Source: Hydractinia symbiolongicarpus
Lineage: Eukaryota > Cnidaria > Hydrozoa > Anthoathecata > Hydractiniidae
Direction: 5' to 3'
Assembly (NCBI RefSeq): GCF_029227915.1
Contig: NC_079882.1
Span: 3,722,001 to 3,782,000, forward strand
DNA length: 60,000 bases
Position numbers and translations under genes: made by a program. Position 1 is the first letter of the stretch, and the number at the start of each line of letters is the position of its first letter. This document shows positions 48,001-58,080 of the stretch, in pieces. The notes beneath the pieces are model-generated. The model did no database searches and was not told where the DNA came from. It saw only the letters and a program-made list of their open reading frames with translations.

Positions 48001-51000
48001 TACTCTGGAATCATAAGCGCATATTTGAAGGATGAGAAAGCGTGATAAATCTCTGCAAAAAATTACAAGGTAAACACAAAGAATAAAAACAAAATCTTAG
48101 TGCCCTTTTTTTAAAGAGATTATTAGAAACATTGGTGGGACAGAGGAATTCACCACTTCCCCACACTAAATAGGACTGAAATATATATTGTGTATTTATG
48201 TCGTATTTTCAATGTAAATTTTAATAAATATATCCTAAATCATGCACCAGTCACGTATATTGTAGATAACTCCATGTGGTTCTATCAAACATTTACTCTG
48301 CATACACAATTATTATATACCTGTTCTTTCAATATGAAATTCAAGATGTCTCCTTTCTGTATTCAGTCGATCAATTTCTTTTTCCAATGCTTCCTTCTCC
48401 TTAACAAATGGCAATTACTCAAGAAAGTTAGAGAAATTATTTTGTTCCAAAAATTAAGATCTATTATTGTCTTCAAAGTGTAACATTTCTTTCAATGTTT
48501 CTGAAGATCTATTATCTGGTATCTATATCATAACGCTCAAATTAACTCCAACTGTGAGCCAAAATGGTAGCTGTGAGTAGTGACAGGTGAATTCCTGTAA
48601 ATTTTTTCATGGGCTGATAACTAGTTATTTGCAATTACAAGTGTGGTGGCTAAATGCAATTTATATTTAAAAACAACAAAAAACAAATAATCTTGCAAGG
48701 TAGTAAGACATTGATAGTACAAGCAATCTATATCACATCAATTAGCCACTATAATCACCATTTGAAGCAATATGATCATTACTTTTTATTCATTGACAAT
48801 TTAAAGGTATTAGTGCATGAGAAGAACCACTTTAAAGTTAAAATTAGAGCCTATTCATCTTACGAGATGTTGAAAAATAGTATCACTTTATATATTTTCA
48901 ATAAATTGTAAAATTACACATTTTTTTATGTTATTATATGGTACTATGTTCTTATTATTTTTATTACATTAAAACAAAAACTTATATTCATTTCTGTCAT
49001 TTTTGTCACACTTGCATATCAGTATATATGACACCCAAATGATTTAAGATTGCTGTTTTATTTAGCATATAAATCCTTCCTCCCAACATTTTTGCACATA
49101 AAAACTTTTCATCAAATTTTTGTGCTCTACTTCATACAGTCGTAACAAGTAAGACTTAAATCAAAGCTCACATAAGAAAATAAGAATTGACTTAACACGC
49201 ATGACAATTATTCAAAGATATCAATTAAACACCTAAAATTATCATACCTGTGTATCTACTGGTTGTGCTCGCTGTACTAACTCCAGGGCTTGTGTCTATA
49301 AACAAGAGAAGGATATTAGGATACATCAAATATTGAAAAAAGAAGTGTTGTTTGTAGAAGATACCAACCTTGGCATTTATATTTTGATCCAAAGCTTGCA
49401 AAGTTCTGACAGCATAATCATTTCTTTCTTCAATGTTACTTGGCATTGCTAATAAAAATTAATATGTTATAGTGAAATCTTTCTTCTTCGTGTAAAATGA
49501 AATCAAAATTACTGTATTCAACACAAACATGAAAATATTTGAATTTTAAAATTACCTGCTTTCAGTGCTTCAGCATTTCTCTAAATAATAGTAAGAGCAA
49601 TTAGTAAAATAAGTTCAAAAGTAAAGAAGTTAGAACTAATAAAACCAAAAAAGAAAATCTTTTAACCCTTTCTTTAAATCCAAAACCATCATTCCAATCT
49701 CTCAAAGTCACAGGATCATCCTCTTTTGACCGATGTGCTCTCAGTTCATCCATTGCAGATTCTGATGCACAAACAAATTCTGTATAATCATGACTTAAGA
49801 CAAACTCTCTGTAGAAACTATTCTCCATTTTATCATAAACAATTTTTTGAGCTTCATAAAAATACTCTGGACTACCATTTCCTGAAAACAAAATAGAAGA
49901 TTTAAACCAGCATATCATGTATATAAACTTATTAAATTTTTTTAATTACACTTTTGTTTTCTCACCATAAATAAATTCTTCCATTCCTCGAACCAATCGT
50001 GATTCAAATTTGATAACTTTGGCAGCAGAAGGAGTGACATATTCTTGGAATATTTGATCAGCACTGGATTGTAGGTCTGGTAGCTTCATTAATCTTAACT
50101 TTTCTGTGGCAACCCAAAAACTAAATATCAAAAATTAATTTGAGCTTAGCAACAGAATGCCCATCCCTTAATATAAAAAAGATCTAAACAAGTTCCATCA
50201 AGGAAATTGAATTATGATTTTGAAAATCAGCATTAGTCACTTTGCACTTGAATAATTTCAAAAAAGTTAACAAAATTAACGATTAAATACATTGTAATTT
50301 AAAAATTTAATTCGATTTAAAAATTAAACATTGAGAACTGCTATAATCAAGCTCTGGTTGTAAATAATTTTATGCAAAGCATGTTGTAACATAACCCAAA
50401 TGAGATATGAACAATGACAGAGATTTTCCTAAAGTATACAAAAATTAAAGTCATTCAAGCCTAGAAATCAAATTAGAAAACCTTCATTTTACAAGCATGC
50501 TATATGTGTATGTTTTTCCATCCATGTCCTGAAAATTGGATGGATCATATGTACATACCTTAACAAATTTCCACTTCTTTGTCGTTGCATGTACATCATA
50601 AAGAAACTCCTTGCTAAGCTATTCTCTAAAATATCTCCAAATGCTAGGATCTTACTTGACTTTTGTCGTTCTCGTTTAAATGCTTCTTTACCATTATTTC
50701 CAGTGCCCTCAAAAAATCGACCATGTCCTAAGCCATACACACGATAATCTGGTCCACCTAGATTTCGTATTCTTTTTTCACACTGGGACTTTGATACTCT
50801 GCATTGATTTATGTATCTTTTCAAATTACGATCTCGAAGCGCATCCTTCTTATTCTGTTTGGCATTGCTTTGAGTGCCATCTTGTTGTAAAACGTCCTTG
50901 GAATTATGAATAACAGTGGCTTGCATAATCTCTGCAATTGTGTGATACCTGTGGAGTAAAGATTTAATATTACGTTATCTTTACTAAATTTTAAAAACTG

Positions 51001-52186
51001 AAACTAAACAAACAAAACCCAAATCTCCCAGGAGATTGCACGTTATACACAATAATTATGGATATAGGTGTGATTATAATGGTGCTTTCGATAACAAAAC
51101 CTCCTTTTTAAATTGGTTTTCAGACAGACAGCAAATATTATTAAACAGATGAAGCAGGTGTGGAATCAGGAATAAAAGTTTGCCTGAAATGTGAATTATG
51201 TTTTAATTCGTATTTGTGCTAATTTTAAATACTTTTGTAAAAAAAAATCACCTTATCTGCTTTAGTGTGTCAATATCTGTTGTAGTGTTTATCATTTTAA
51301 TAAACTCTTCATATGTTTCAGCATACGCATATTTCTGTTTTTGTGTTTCAGTGATCTTCTCTCTGTCCTCAAGATATATAACAAGAGTTTGATTGATATA
51401 ATCAGGATCACACACTGAATCAGCTGTGGCCAAGAAAACAAAGCGAGCAACAATCTCACGTAAAATGTATCTCATTGCAGAACAGTCTGAATTGCTTTCA
51501 GGTAGCAAGGAGAACAGTAGTACTTCAGCACATGTTCTTAAGTATTTTATCTCAGAATCCTTATCCTTCAAGCATGGATGTAGTAGAAATGGTGTTGTCT
51601 GACCTGGAAATTTGCGAGCATCTGAAAGTCTCAAGTCATGAAAATGGTTATATAACAGCAATATTAAGTCATTGCACAAAAAATTAAGGTTATCTACATT
51701 ATGAAGTCGAGTTATTAAATTTTTAACGATTGTCCACACTTCTTTATTTACTATCTCTACAAATGCTGTTTCATCTTTTCCAATATCACTGAACCAAGAC
51801 AAGCAGTAATCTCGAATTGTTAAGTCAATAACTTCCTGCACAACCTTATCTAAATCCTTTGATATCACTAGATGATTTTGAAAATAATGTTTGTTATATT
51901 TTTTGGTTATTTTCTCCATGAATTTAGTTACATTTTGTTGCTCCAGAGTAGGCAAAGGAGCGGGTGGCTCTCGATGAGGACCTCGGCAAAGCACTAGGGA
52001 AAGTCCAGATATTATACTAAAAAACACAATTAACAAAAACAATATCCATGAAACGACAGTTTGTAACAAACCACTGGAATAAGAAACAGCTATCAAAATT
52101 ATTATAATTGGGCCAGTGAGTTTCAGATTGTTTTTCTTCATCCATAGAAAATGACATAAGTTGACAATATTCTGTAAACCTGGCAT
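42025..52186 (-). CDS. SNX25: SNX25: sorting nexin with PXA, RGS, PX and Nexin_C regions
   Basis: SNX25 is a membrane-anchored sorting nexin that binds phosphoinositides and acts in endosomal/ER trafficking and receptor turnover. The 22 coding exons (minus) are 51252-52186, 50559-50948, 49966-50120, 49667-49881, 49556-49580, 49369-49448, 49248-49295, 48321-48399, 47906-47958, 47678-47830, 47273-47383, 46885-46982, 46295-46345, 46066-46126, 45249-45268, 45034-45107, 43940-44006, 43711-43837, 43366-43420, 43233-43285, 42907-42954 and 42025-42204. They sum to 3078 nt, or 1025 residues, in one frame. Two membrane segments lie near residues 25-66 and PXA near 95-290. The SNX25-type KRYINQ and EKRIRNLGGP precede an RGS domain (about 410-530), followed by a coiled stretch, PX (about 645-775) and Nexin_C (about 830-1000; EPMYRLIGEVFEL, ISWLVSEPMMIYYI, LIIVTICPEV). 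Two exons are only 20 and 25 nt. The start is ATG 52186, just inside an exon whose acceptor is at 52200-52201. Confidence 0.95.
42316..42606. mobile_element. Second, shorter copy of the foldback MITE of 10461-11122
   Basis: The segment 42421-42466 (GCACATCCCTTAACAGGTCT onward, through TTACTGATGACAGAAAATGTC) is nearly identical to the right arm of the 10461-11122 element. The segment TTAATCAATTCACCTTTATA matches the reverse complement of that element's centre. Both ends carry the family terminus (AAAGGGAAACCGAG at left, CTCGGGTTCCCTCTAAG at right). The left arm is shorter than in the other copy. It lies in the last SNX25 intron. Confidence 0.75.
44484..44900. repeat. Repeat-rich transposon-like segment with GTTCGAGTTACCG motifs
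   Basis: The 13-bp word GTTCGAGTTA(C/T)CG or a close variant occurs about five times: near 44484, 44500, 44787, 44865 and 44881. An ACTCGAAA word lies near 44520. Such TTCGAGTTAxCG blocks resemble ends of pogo/Tigger-type DNA transposons as I remember them, but no clean terminal inverted repeat was found. It lies in a SNX25 intron. Confidence 0.4.
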
Positions 52187-54290
52187 CTTTACATTAGATC
52201 TAAAAAATAACAATATAAACAGTTAAAACCACTATCACACAGAAAAAGCTGCTTGCCATACCTGGTTTTGTTTCTTACATAAGCACATCAGATTGGTTTG
52301 AAATGGTACAGTAAGACAGGATTTTCTTCCAGGTGTTATTTACATGTATTTCACAAGTTAGTACCCACAACTAAAAACTAAATTACTAATTGCTGACAAA
52401 ATATTTGTACATCTTTTTTTTAAAAAAATTGAAATGGGTCTTAAATGGGACCAACTTTTTAAAGCTGAGTTAATCTACCTGTTTTAGAACCATTGGGTTG
52501 AGGTCATCAAAAAAAACCTTTAAATCTCAATATCTCTTCAAAACCATTTCACATTCTATACAAATTGAAACGCTAGTGATTGTTTAAAGATCGTATCTTC
52601 TTTTTGAAAAATTGTTTACAGATGGTTTTATTAAACAAACGTGAAACAATGTGGAAAATACTTTAATTTTTAAACTTGAAAATGATACGAGTGGGAAAAG
52701 ATTGCAAAACTATTTCAAAACAAATCTAGAAACAAAATTTCAAACAAAGTCCAAAACGAATTCTAAAATGAATAGTTTTTCCAACTAATTAAAACAAGTT
52801 ACGTAAAACTATTTTCAGACTTTCTTTTCTCATTTGACAGATGTCACAAAAATGTACGCAAGGTTATTTTCTTTGACTTGTAAATTGACTGGTAAAATTG
52901 CCACAATATAAGAGGAATTCACATATACAGCAAAATAAATCACTTTTATGTAATATTACAGCATCTTTAAAATAACAGAGCAAATATAGGCAGTCACCAG
53001 TAGCTTGTCGGTTTTTTTATCACCACATGGCATATAGACCCCTCACGCTCCGTTATTAGGGAAAAAATATTAAAAAGTATATCATAGTGAAATTCCAAAA
53101 ACAGTGAACATCCTTGTTCTTGGCACCGATTTCACACCAGTCCTGGTAATAAAAGTTGTTTTCACAATTGAAGTTAGTTCCTTTCTACCTACTTGTATGG
53201 TAGTTGATAAGTGCTTTAGAAGCTGGAAACAAGATTTATAAAATATATTGTGAAATATTCAATATCATTTTCTGGTAAAGTTGAATCAAGCTTTCTTCAC
53301 AAACACAAGGACCTCTAAACAACTGACAAAAACAATACTTTTCTCTGCGCTGTAGTTTGTTTACGTCATAATACGCCATTTTTAAAATTCACTAATATCG
53401 CGTACAAGCTCTTTCATAATCCTGACTTTTTTTCTTGTGTCAGAAAAAGACCTGTTTCTCACACCATTATATTTGCTTAACACATGTATTTTATTTTTAT
53501 TTTCTAAGCAAGAGGTTAGCAGCCCAACATTTCAAGTTCTGGTAAATCTTTTTTTTTATTGCGAATGTGTTACCTCTAGTGTAGTAATTTGTTGTAGTAT
53601 ATAGAATGAGAATGAGAATATACAATGCTGGGTAAAACATTGCAAATTATCCACATGCTCTAATTGGTCGAAAAGTCAATATTTTTTTAAAAAGACAAGG
53701 ATTACTAAACTAAGACAAAAAACACTCCTATTTATTTAATTAAAAATTAGAAGACAAAAACAATCTTATTCACTGTTTTAACTGCTTTAAACGCCATTGG
53801 CTCTTCTCCAAGTGTTTTTTACAGATATTAATATAAACAAAGGAAAAGTTTAGCTTGACAAACTATACATTTGGCGTACAGATTTTCAATTAATTTGGAC
53901 CCAAATCTAGCTGAACAAAAATGAAACCACTTTCACTTTGTTGCGCTATGACTGACTGAAGAGGATAAATAGCAATCAAATTACAAATATCCTGTTCAAT
54001 AATCTGATGGTATTTTAAATTTCTTATAACTTTTGGTGATAAATTCAAATATGCCACTCATTTTCCTTAAAAGTTTCTTGTTTTCTTTTTCAAGAATTGA
54101 TGATTGTAACCCAGGTCTGAGAATGTACTATGCTAATGTTTGTTATAGATTATAGGTTATAGAGGTGTGCATGGAGGCTACAGATTTGGGAGCAGAAATA
54201 AGAAAGGGGAGAGATTTCTTGCGTTTTGGAATGGCAACAGGCATGGTGGTTTGCAACACATCATTCAGTAAGAGACAGAGTAGGCTGATA
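52187..54290. promoter_or_regulatory. SNX25 upstream region, no other gene seen
   Basis: The first SNX25 coding exon has an acceptor-like TTTTTTAG 13 bases before its ATG, so a 5' UTR exon (or trans-spliced leader) must lie upstream. A G+C-richer patch with a TTACGTCA CRE-like site near 53360-53400 is a candidate promoter. No convincing coding sequence was found in this stretch. Confidence 0.35.
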
Positions 54291-54880
54291 ACATATGTGA
54301 TGCTATCTAGAAAAATCGATTGCTTCTATTTTTAATTCGTGTTTTTTATGCAATAGAATTCCATATTTCGTATTTTTAAAAATTTAATTGTGTATTTAAA
54401 AATATGCATATTTTTTTAAAAACCGTATTTCGTATTTTAAAAAAAATACGGAATTCGTATTTAAGAATAATGCGTATTCTTAAATACAATTTTTTTATTT
54501 TTGATAATGCAAAATTTGTATTTAAAAATACGCGCATTTTTAAATAAGCAATTCGAATTTTAAAATTTAAATTTAGATTTAAAATACAAAGACATAAAAA
54601 GTAATGTTTGGTTAGGGATCGTCTCCACAATTGTTTTAAAAATAATTGTGTAAATTCGTATAATATTTTATTTGAAACGATCTTTACATATATGATTTTG
54701 AAATCATATAAAGATTGTTAAAAAATTTTTTTCAAAACAATCGTTTCAAATTCGTTACAAAATAGTTTCAAATCGCTTCGTTGAATTGAAAACCGTTTTG
54801 TAATCATTTCCAAATAGTTTCGCATTCGTTTTCCAATCATTTCAAAAAAACTAACATTAATTTGTTTCAACACTTCGTTA

Positions 54881-56514
54881 GGGTTAAAAGCATAGGGTAA
54901 AGCATAGGGTAAAAGCATCTGGATATATTGGAGTTGAGCTTATTACAAGTCTTGCTAACCAGATTATAAAGGATGGTGCTATTCCGAGTGAGTGGCAGTC
55001 GAGTGTAATAGTGAATTGTTTCAAGGGCAAGGGTGATGCATTAGAAAGGGGTAACTATAGAGGTTTGAAGTTGGTTGATCAAGTAATGAAAGTTATTGAA
55101 AGAGTGATTGATAAGTTACTTAGAGAAAGAATTGATATAGATAAGATGCAATTTGGTTTTGTTCCAGGGCGTGGCACTACAGATGCAATATTTTTACTCA
55201 GACAGCTTCAGGAAAAGTATTTAGGAAAGAGAAAGAATCTTTATTTTGCCTTTGTAGATTTAGAGAAAGCTTTTGGTAGAGTGCCACGTAAAGTTATTTA
55301 GTGGGCTATGAGAAAATTAGGTGTGGATGAGTAGCTAGTTACGATGGTTCAGTCTATGTACAGCAATGCTAGAAGTTGTGTCAGGATTAACGATTCACTT
55401 AGTGATGAATTTAGTGTAAATGTTGGTGTACATCAGGGTTCTGTACTTAGTCCTTTGTTGTTTATTCTAGTCTTAGAAGCGCTGTCGATGGAGTTCAGAA
55501 CAGGTTGTCCATGGGAGTTATTGTATGCAGATGATTTGGTTCTCATAGCAGAGTCGATGGAAGAATTAGTTGAAAAGTTTGAGAAGTGGAAGAAAGGACT
55601 AGAAGAGAAAGGGCTGAAGGTAAACACAGCAAAGTCTAAAGTCATGGTAAGTAGCATTGCAGCCAAGTGTGACCTTGTAGTTGGAAAGTGGCCTTGTGGA
55701 GTTTGCAGGAAAGGGGTTGGTAGTAACTCAATTTTTTGTCAGACTTGCAAGCATTGGGTACATAAGAAGTGCAGTAGTATTAGTGGAAGGTTAAGAGCTG
55801 GCATACAGTTTGTATGCAAGCGTTGCAAAGGTGAGATTATAGAGAATGAAGTATTTCCAGCTTTAATGATGTACAACAGTGGCTCGCTAGAGATAGTTAA
55901 GAACTTCTGTTACTTAGGTGATATGTTGGGCAGTGAAGGGGGTGTTGGAAGAAGTGTTACTTGCAGGATAGGTTCTGCTTGGAAAAAGTTTAGAGAGTTA
56001 CTTCCTTTATTGACTAGCAGAGTCCTGTCAATTGAGGTAAAAGGTAGGTTGTATGAGGCCTGTGTAAGAAGTGTTATGTTGTACGGTAGTGAGACATGGG
56101 CAGTGAAGCAGGAAGATCTTGACCGTTTAGAAAGGAATAATATGAGAATGGTTAGGTGGATGTGTAATGCCAGTCTGAGAGACAGAAAGAGTTCAGATGA
56201 GCTAAGAAGCAGGCTAAGTCTCCGTAGAATTAAAGATGTTATCCAGATAAGAAGATTGAATTGGCTGGGGCACTTGGAAAGAATGGAGGGGGATAATTGG
56301 GTAAGAAAGTGTAGAGACTTGATAGTTCCTGGGGCAAAGCCCAGAGGCAGACCGAGAAAGACTTGGCAGGAGGTTATAAGGACAGACTTGATAGAGAGGA
56401 AGTTGAGTTTAGATCTAACACAGTCTAGATCAGATTGGAAGAGGGTCATTAATATACCCCGTCCAACCCATGCTAGCATGGAAAACGGACGTTGAGCCGA
56501 GAATGATGATGATG
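54881..56514 (+). mobile_element. 5'-truncated LINE insertion with candidate 9-bp target duplication
   Basis: ACTTCGTTA occurs at 54872-54880 and again at 56515-56523, exactly bracketing the LINE. The 3' end has the block CCATGCTAGCATGGAAAACG and a (GATGAT)n tail, a 3' terminus seen in several invertebrate LINE/SINE families. The 5' end is cut inside the RT domain, as expected for aborted target-primed reverse transcription. G+C content is clearly higher than in the host element. Confidence 0.75.
54918..56495 (+). pseudogene. LINE reverse transcriptase with an internal PHD-like zinc finger
   Basis: One reading frame runs from the truncated 5' side to TGA at 56495, broken only by two TAG stops (55299-55301 and 55332-55334). 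RT blocks are NYRGLKLVDQVMKVIE, FGFVPGRGTTDAIFLLRQL, the catalytic aspartate in FAFVDLEKAF, HQGSVLSPLLFILVLE and the core YADD (55524-55535). After the RT comes a Cys/His-rich finger (CGVCRKG, then FCQTCKHWVHKKC, then CKRC; 55694-55828) of PHD type. A conserved C-terminal region follows (YGSETWAVK, RRLNWLGHLERM, KPRGRPRKTW). Stops and the missing 5' end make it inactive. Superfamily placement (CR1/L2-like) is uncertain. Confidence 0.85.
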
Positions 56515-56659
56515 ACTTCGTTAAATTCGTTTCAGTTCAAATTCGTTTCAGTTCAAATTGTTTCAAAAGTGCTTCTAACATAACATATGTTTATCACATG
56601 TCGCCGATTTCTACAGAAATTAACTATCAAATTATGTAAATGTCTGCATTTTTTATCAT

Positions 56660-57030
56660 AAAAAAAATCGAGATCTTAGAAAGTGAAAACATTGCCGTAG
56701 ATCATTTAAAAATCAAGAAAGCAGTATCGTAGAAAGCAAAAAGATCGCCATAAATCGAATAGAAATCATAAAAACGGGATCATAAAAAGTGAAAAGATCA
56801 CAGTAGATCCTTTAAAAATTATGAAAACGGAATCGTAATAAAGCGAAAACATCGCTGTAGATTGTTTAAAACTCATAAAAACGGGATCGTAGAAAGCAAA
56901 AACATCGCCATAGATCGTTAAAAAATCATGAAAACGGAATCCTAGAAAGCAAAAAGGTTGCTGCATATCGTTTAAATACAGTAAAAACGACATCCTAAAA
57001 AGTGAAAAGATCGCTGTAGATCATATTCCT
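56660..57030. repeat. Second tandem array with ~53-bp period, about seven units
   Basis: Units contain GATCGTAGAAAGCAAAAAC, then ATCGCCATAGATCGTT, then AAAATCATGAAAACGG. The GCCGTAG/GCCATAG core recurs near 56694, 56747, 56800, 56853, 56907, 56960 and 57012, a period of 53 bp. It lies in the right half of the inverted-repeat element and gives rise to a spurious open frame on the minus strand. Confidence 0.85.
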
Positions 57031-57469
57031 GATTCTAAGCATAATTTTGTTTTAAAATCATGCTAGCCATATAAAAGTTTTTTATCTTGATTAAGCAAAA
57101 TTTTGTTTTTTATTTTTCTAAAAATTAAATCAACACGAAATTGGACCTTAGAATGGTAGTTGAAATGACAAACTTCAACTAATTTTCCATTATAAATTTA
57201 TTAAAGAATACGAAGTCAATCTACTACAAAAAAGCTTCTTGATTCCTTTTTTTTGTAATGTTAGCTGGGACAGGCTAAGTACATTCCTATGTTTTGACGC
57301 TTTAAAAACATCCGCAACAGACTGGATTTTAACCCACATTTTTTTTATAGCAGTAGAGCCACGATGCTTCCAGCAAAACATGTGATTTATTTTCTTGTCC
57401 ATGTATATATGCTTTTAAAAGCTTTTTTTCAATGTTTACTTTCTGTGAAAGTACGCTTTTTTTATTCCG

Positions 57470-57680
57470 TATATATATCGTATTTTAAAAAATACGAAAT
57501 TGTACTTTTTTAGAAATAGAATTTCGTATATACTTCTTATTTTTAAAAAATACGAAATTGGTATTATTTCGTATTTTTTAAAATACGAAATACCAATACG
57601 AAAAATACGAAAAATACCTTAAAATACTAAATCCATATTTTTTAATACGAAATTTTGGTATTTTGTATTTTTTAATACAA
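57470..57680. repeat. A+T-rich palindromic repeat cluster
   Basis: Alternating TACGAAAT / ATTTCGTA blocks with TTTTAAAA centres form overlapping perfect palindromes. A similar cluster lies at 54355-54560 near the other end of the element. Together they would fold the whole element into a hairpin. Confidence 0.7.
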
Positions 57681-57919
57681 AAAGAGAAGTGGTCGATTTT
57701 CCTAGAGAGCATCACATATGAATATCGGATAGATTACTTCCTAGTTACAAAGTGAGACAAGAAGGTGGTGAAGGATGTGAAAGTTATATCTGAGAAAGAG
57801 TGTGTTTTCCAGATTAAGTTATAAAGTAAATTGCATACGAAAGAGCTTGAAAGGTTGTCTAGGAATTTAATCATTTTTTTTAAAAATTCTTAATCGGTTC
57901 TTTAGAATTTGGACTAAAA

Positions 57920-58080
57920 ATATTCACTAATTATGCATGATGTCATGAGTATGCTCTGCAAGGGGGTTAATCTAACATTTTGGACCTTATAAAGTTAAAA
58001 ACGCGTTTTGAACATTTTACATAAATTTTAATATTTAGTTACCATAATTATGCTCAATGCATACTCATGACGTCATAATT
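57920..58080. repeat. Short inverted repeat, MITE-like
   Basis: AATTATGCATGATGTCATGA, continuing GTATGC, near 57930 is matched in inverted orientation by GCATACTCATGACGTCATAA near 58060. A spacer of about 100 bp separates them. It may be a small MITE or MITE remnant. Confidence 0.45.

Larger units (their letters stand above)
54291..57720. mobile_element. Large inverted-repeat (foldback) element interrupted by a LINE
   Basis: The left end (ACATATGTGATGCTATCTAG at 54291, continuing AAAAATCGATTGCTTCT) and the right end, read in reverse complement from 57720 (CATATGTGATGCTCTCTAGG, then AAAATCGACCACTTCT), match over about 40 bp with a few differences. Inside each end are A+T-rich palindromic blocks of CGTATTTTTAAAATACG type. 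The right half has a 53-bp tandem array. No transposase was found. Without the nested LINE the element would be about 1.8 kb. Confidence 0.65.

Noticed and set aside
55910-56479. 189-codon minus-strand frame
   Set aside because: Antisense shadow of the LINE C-terminal region.
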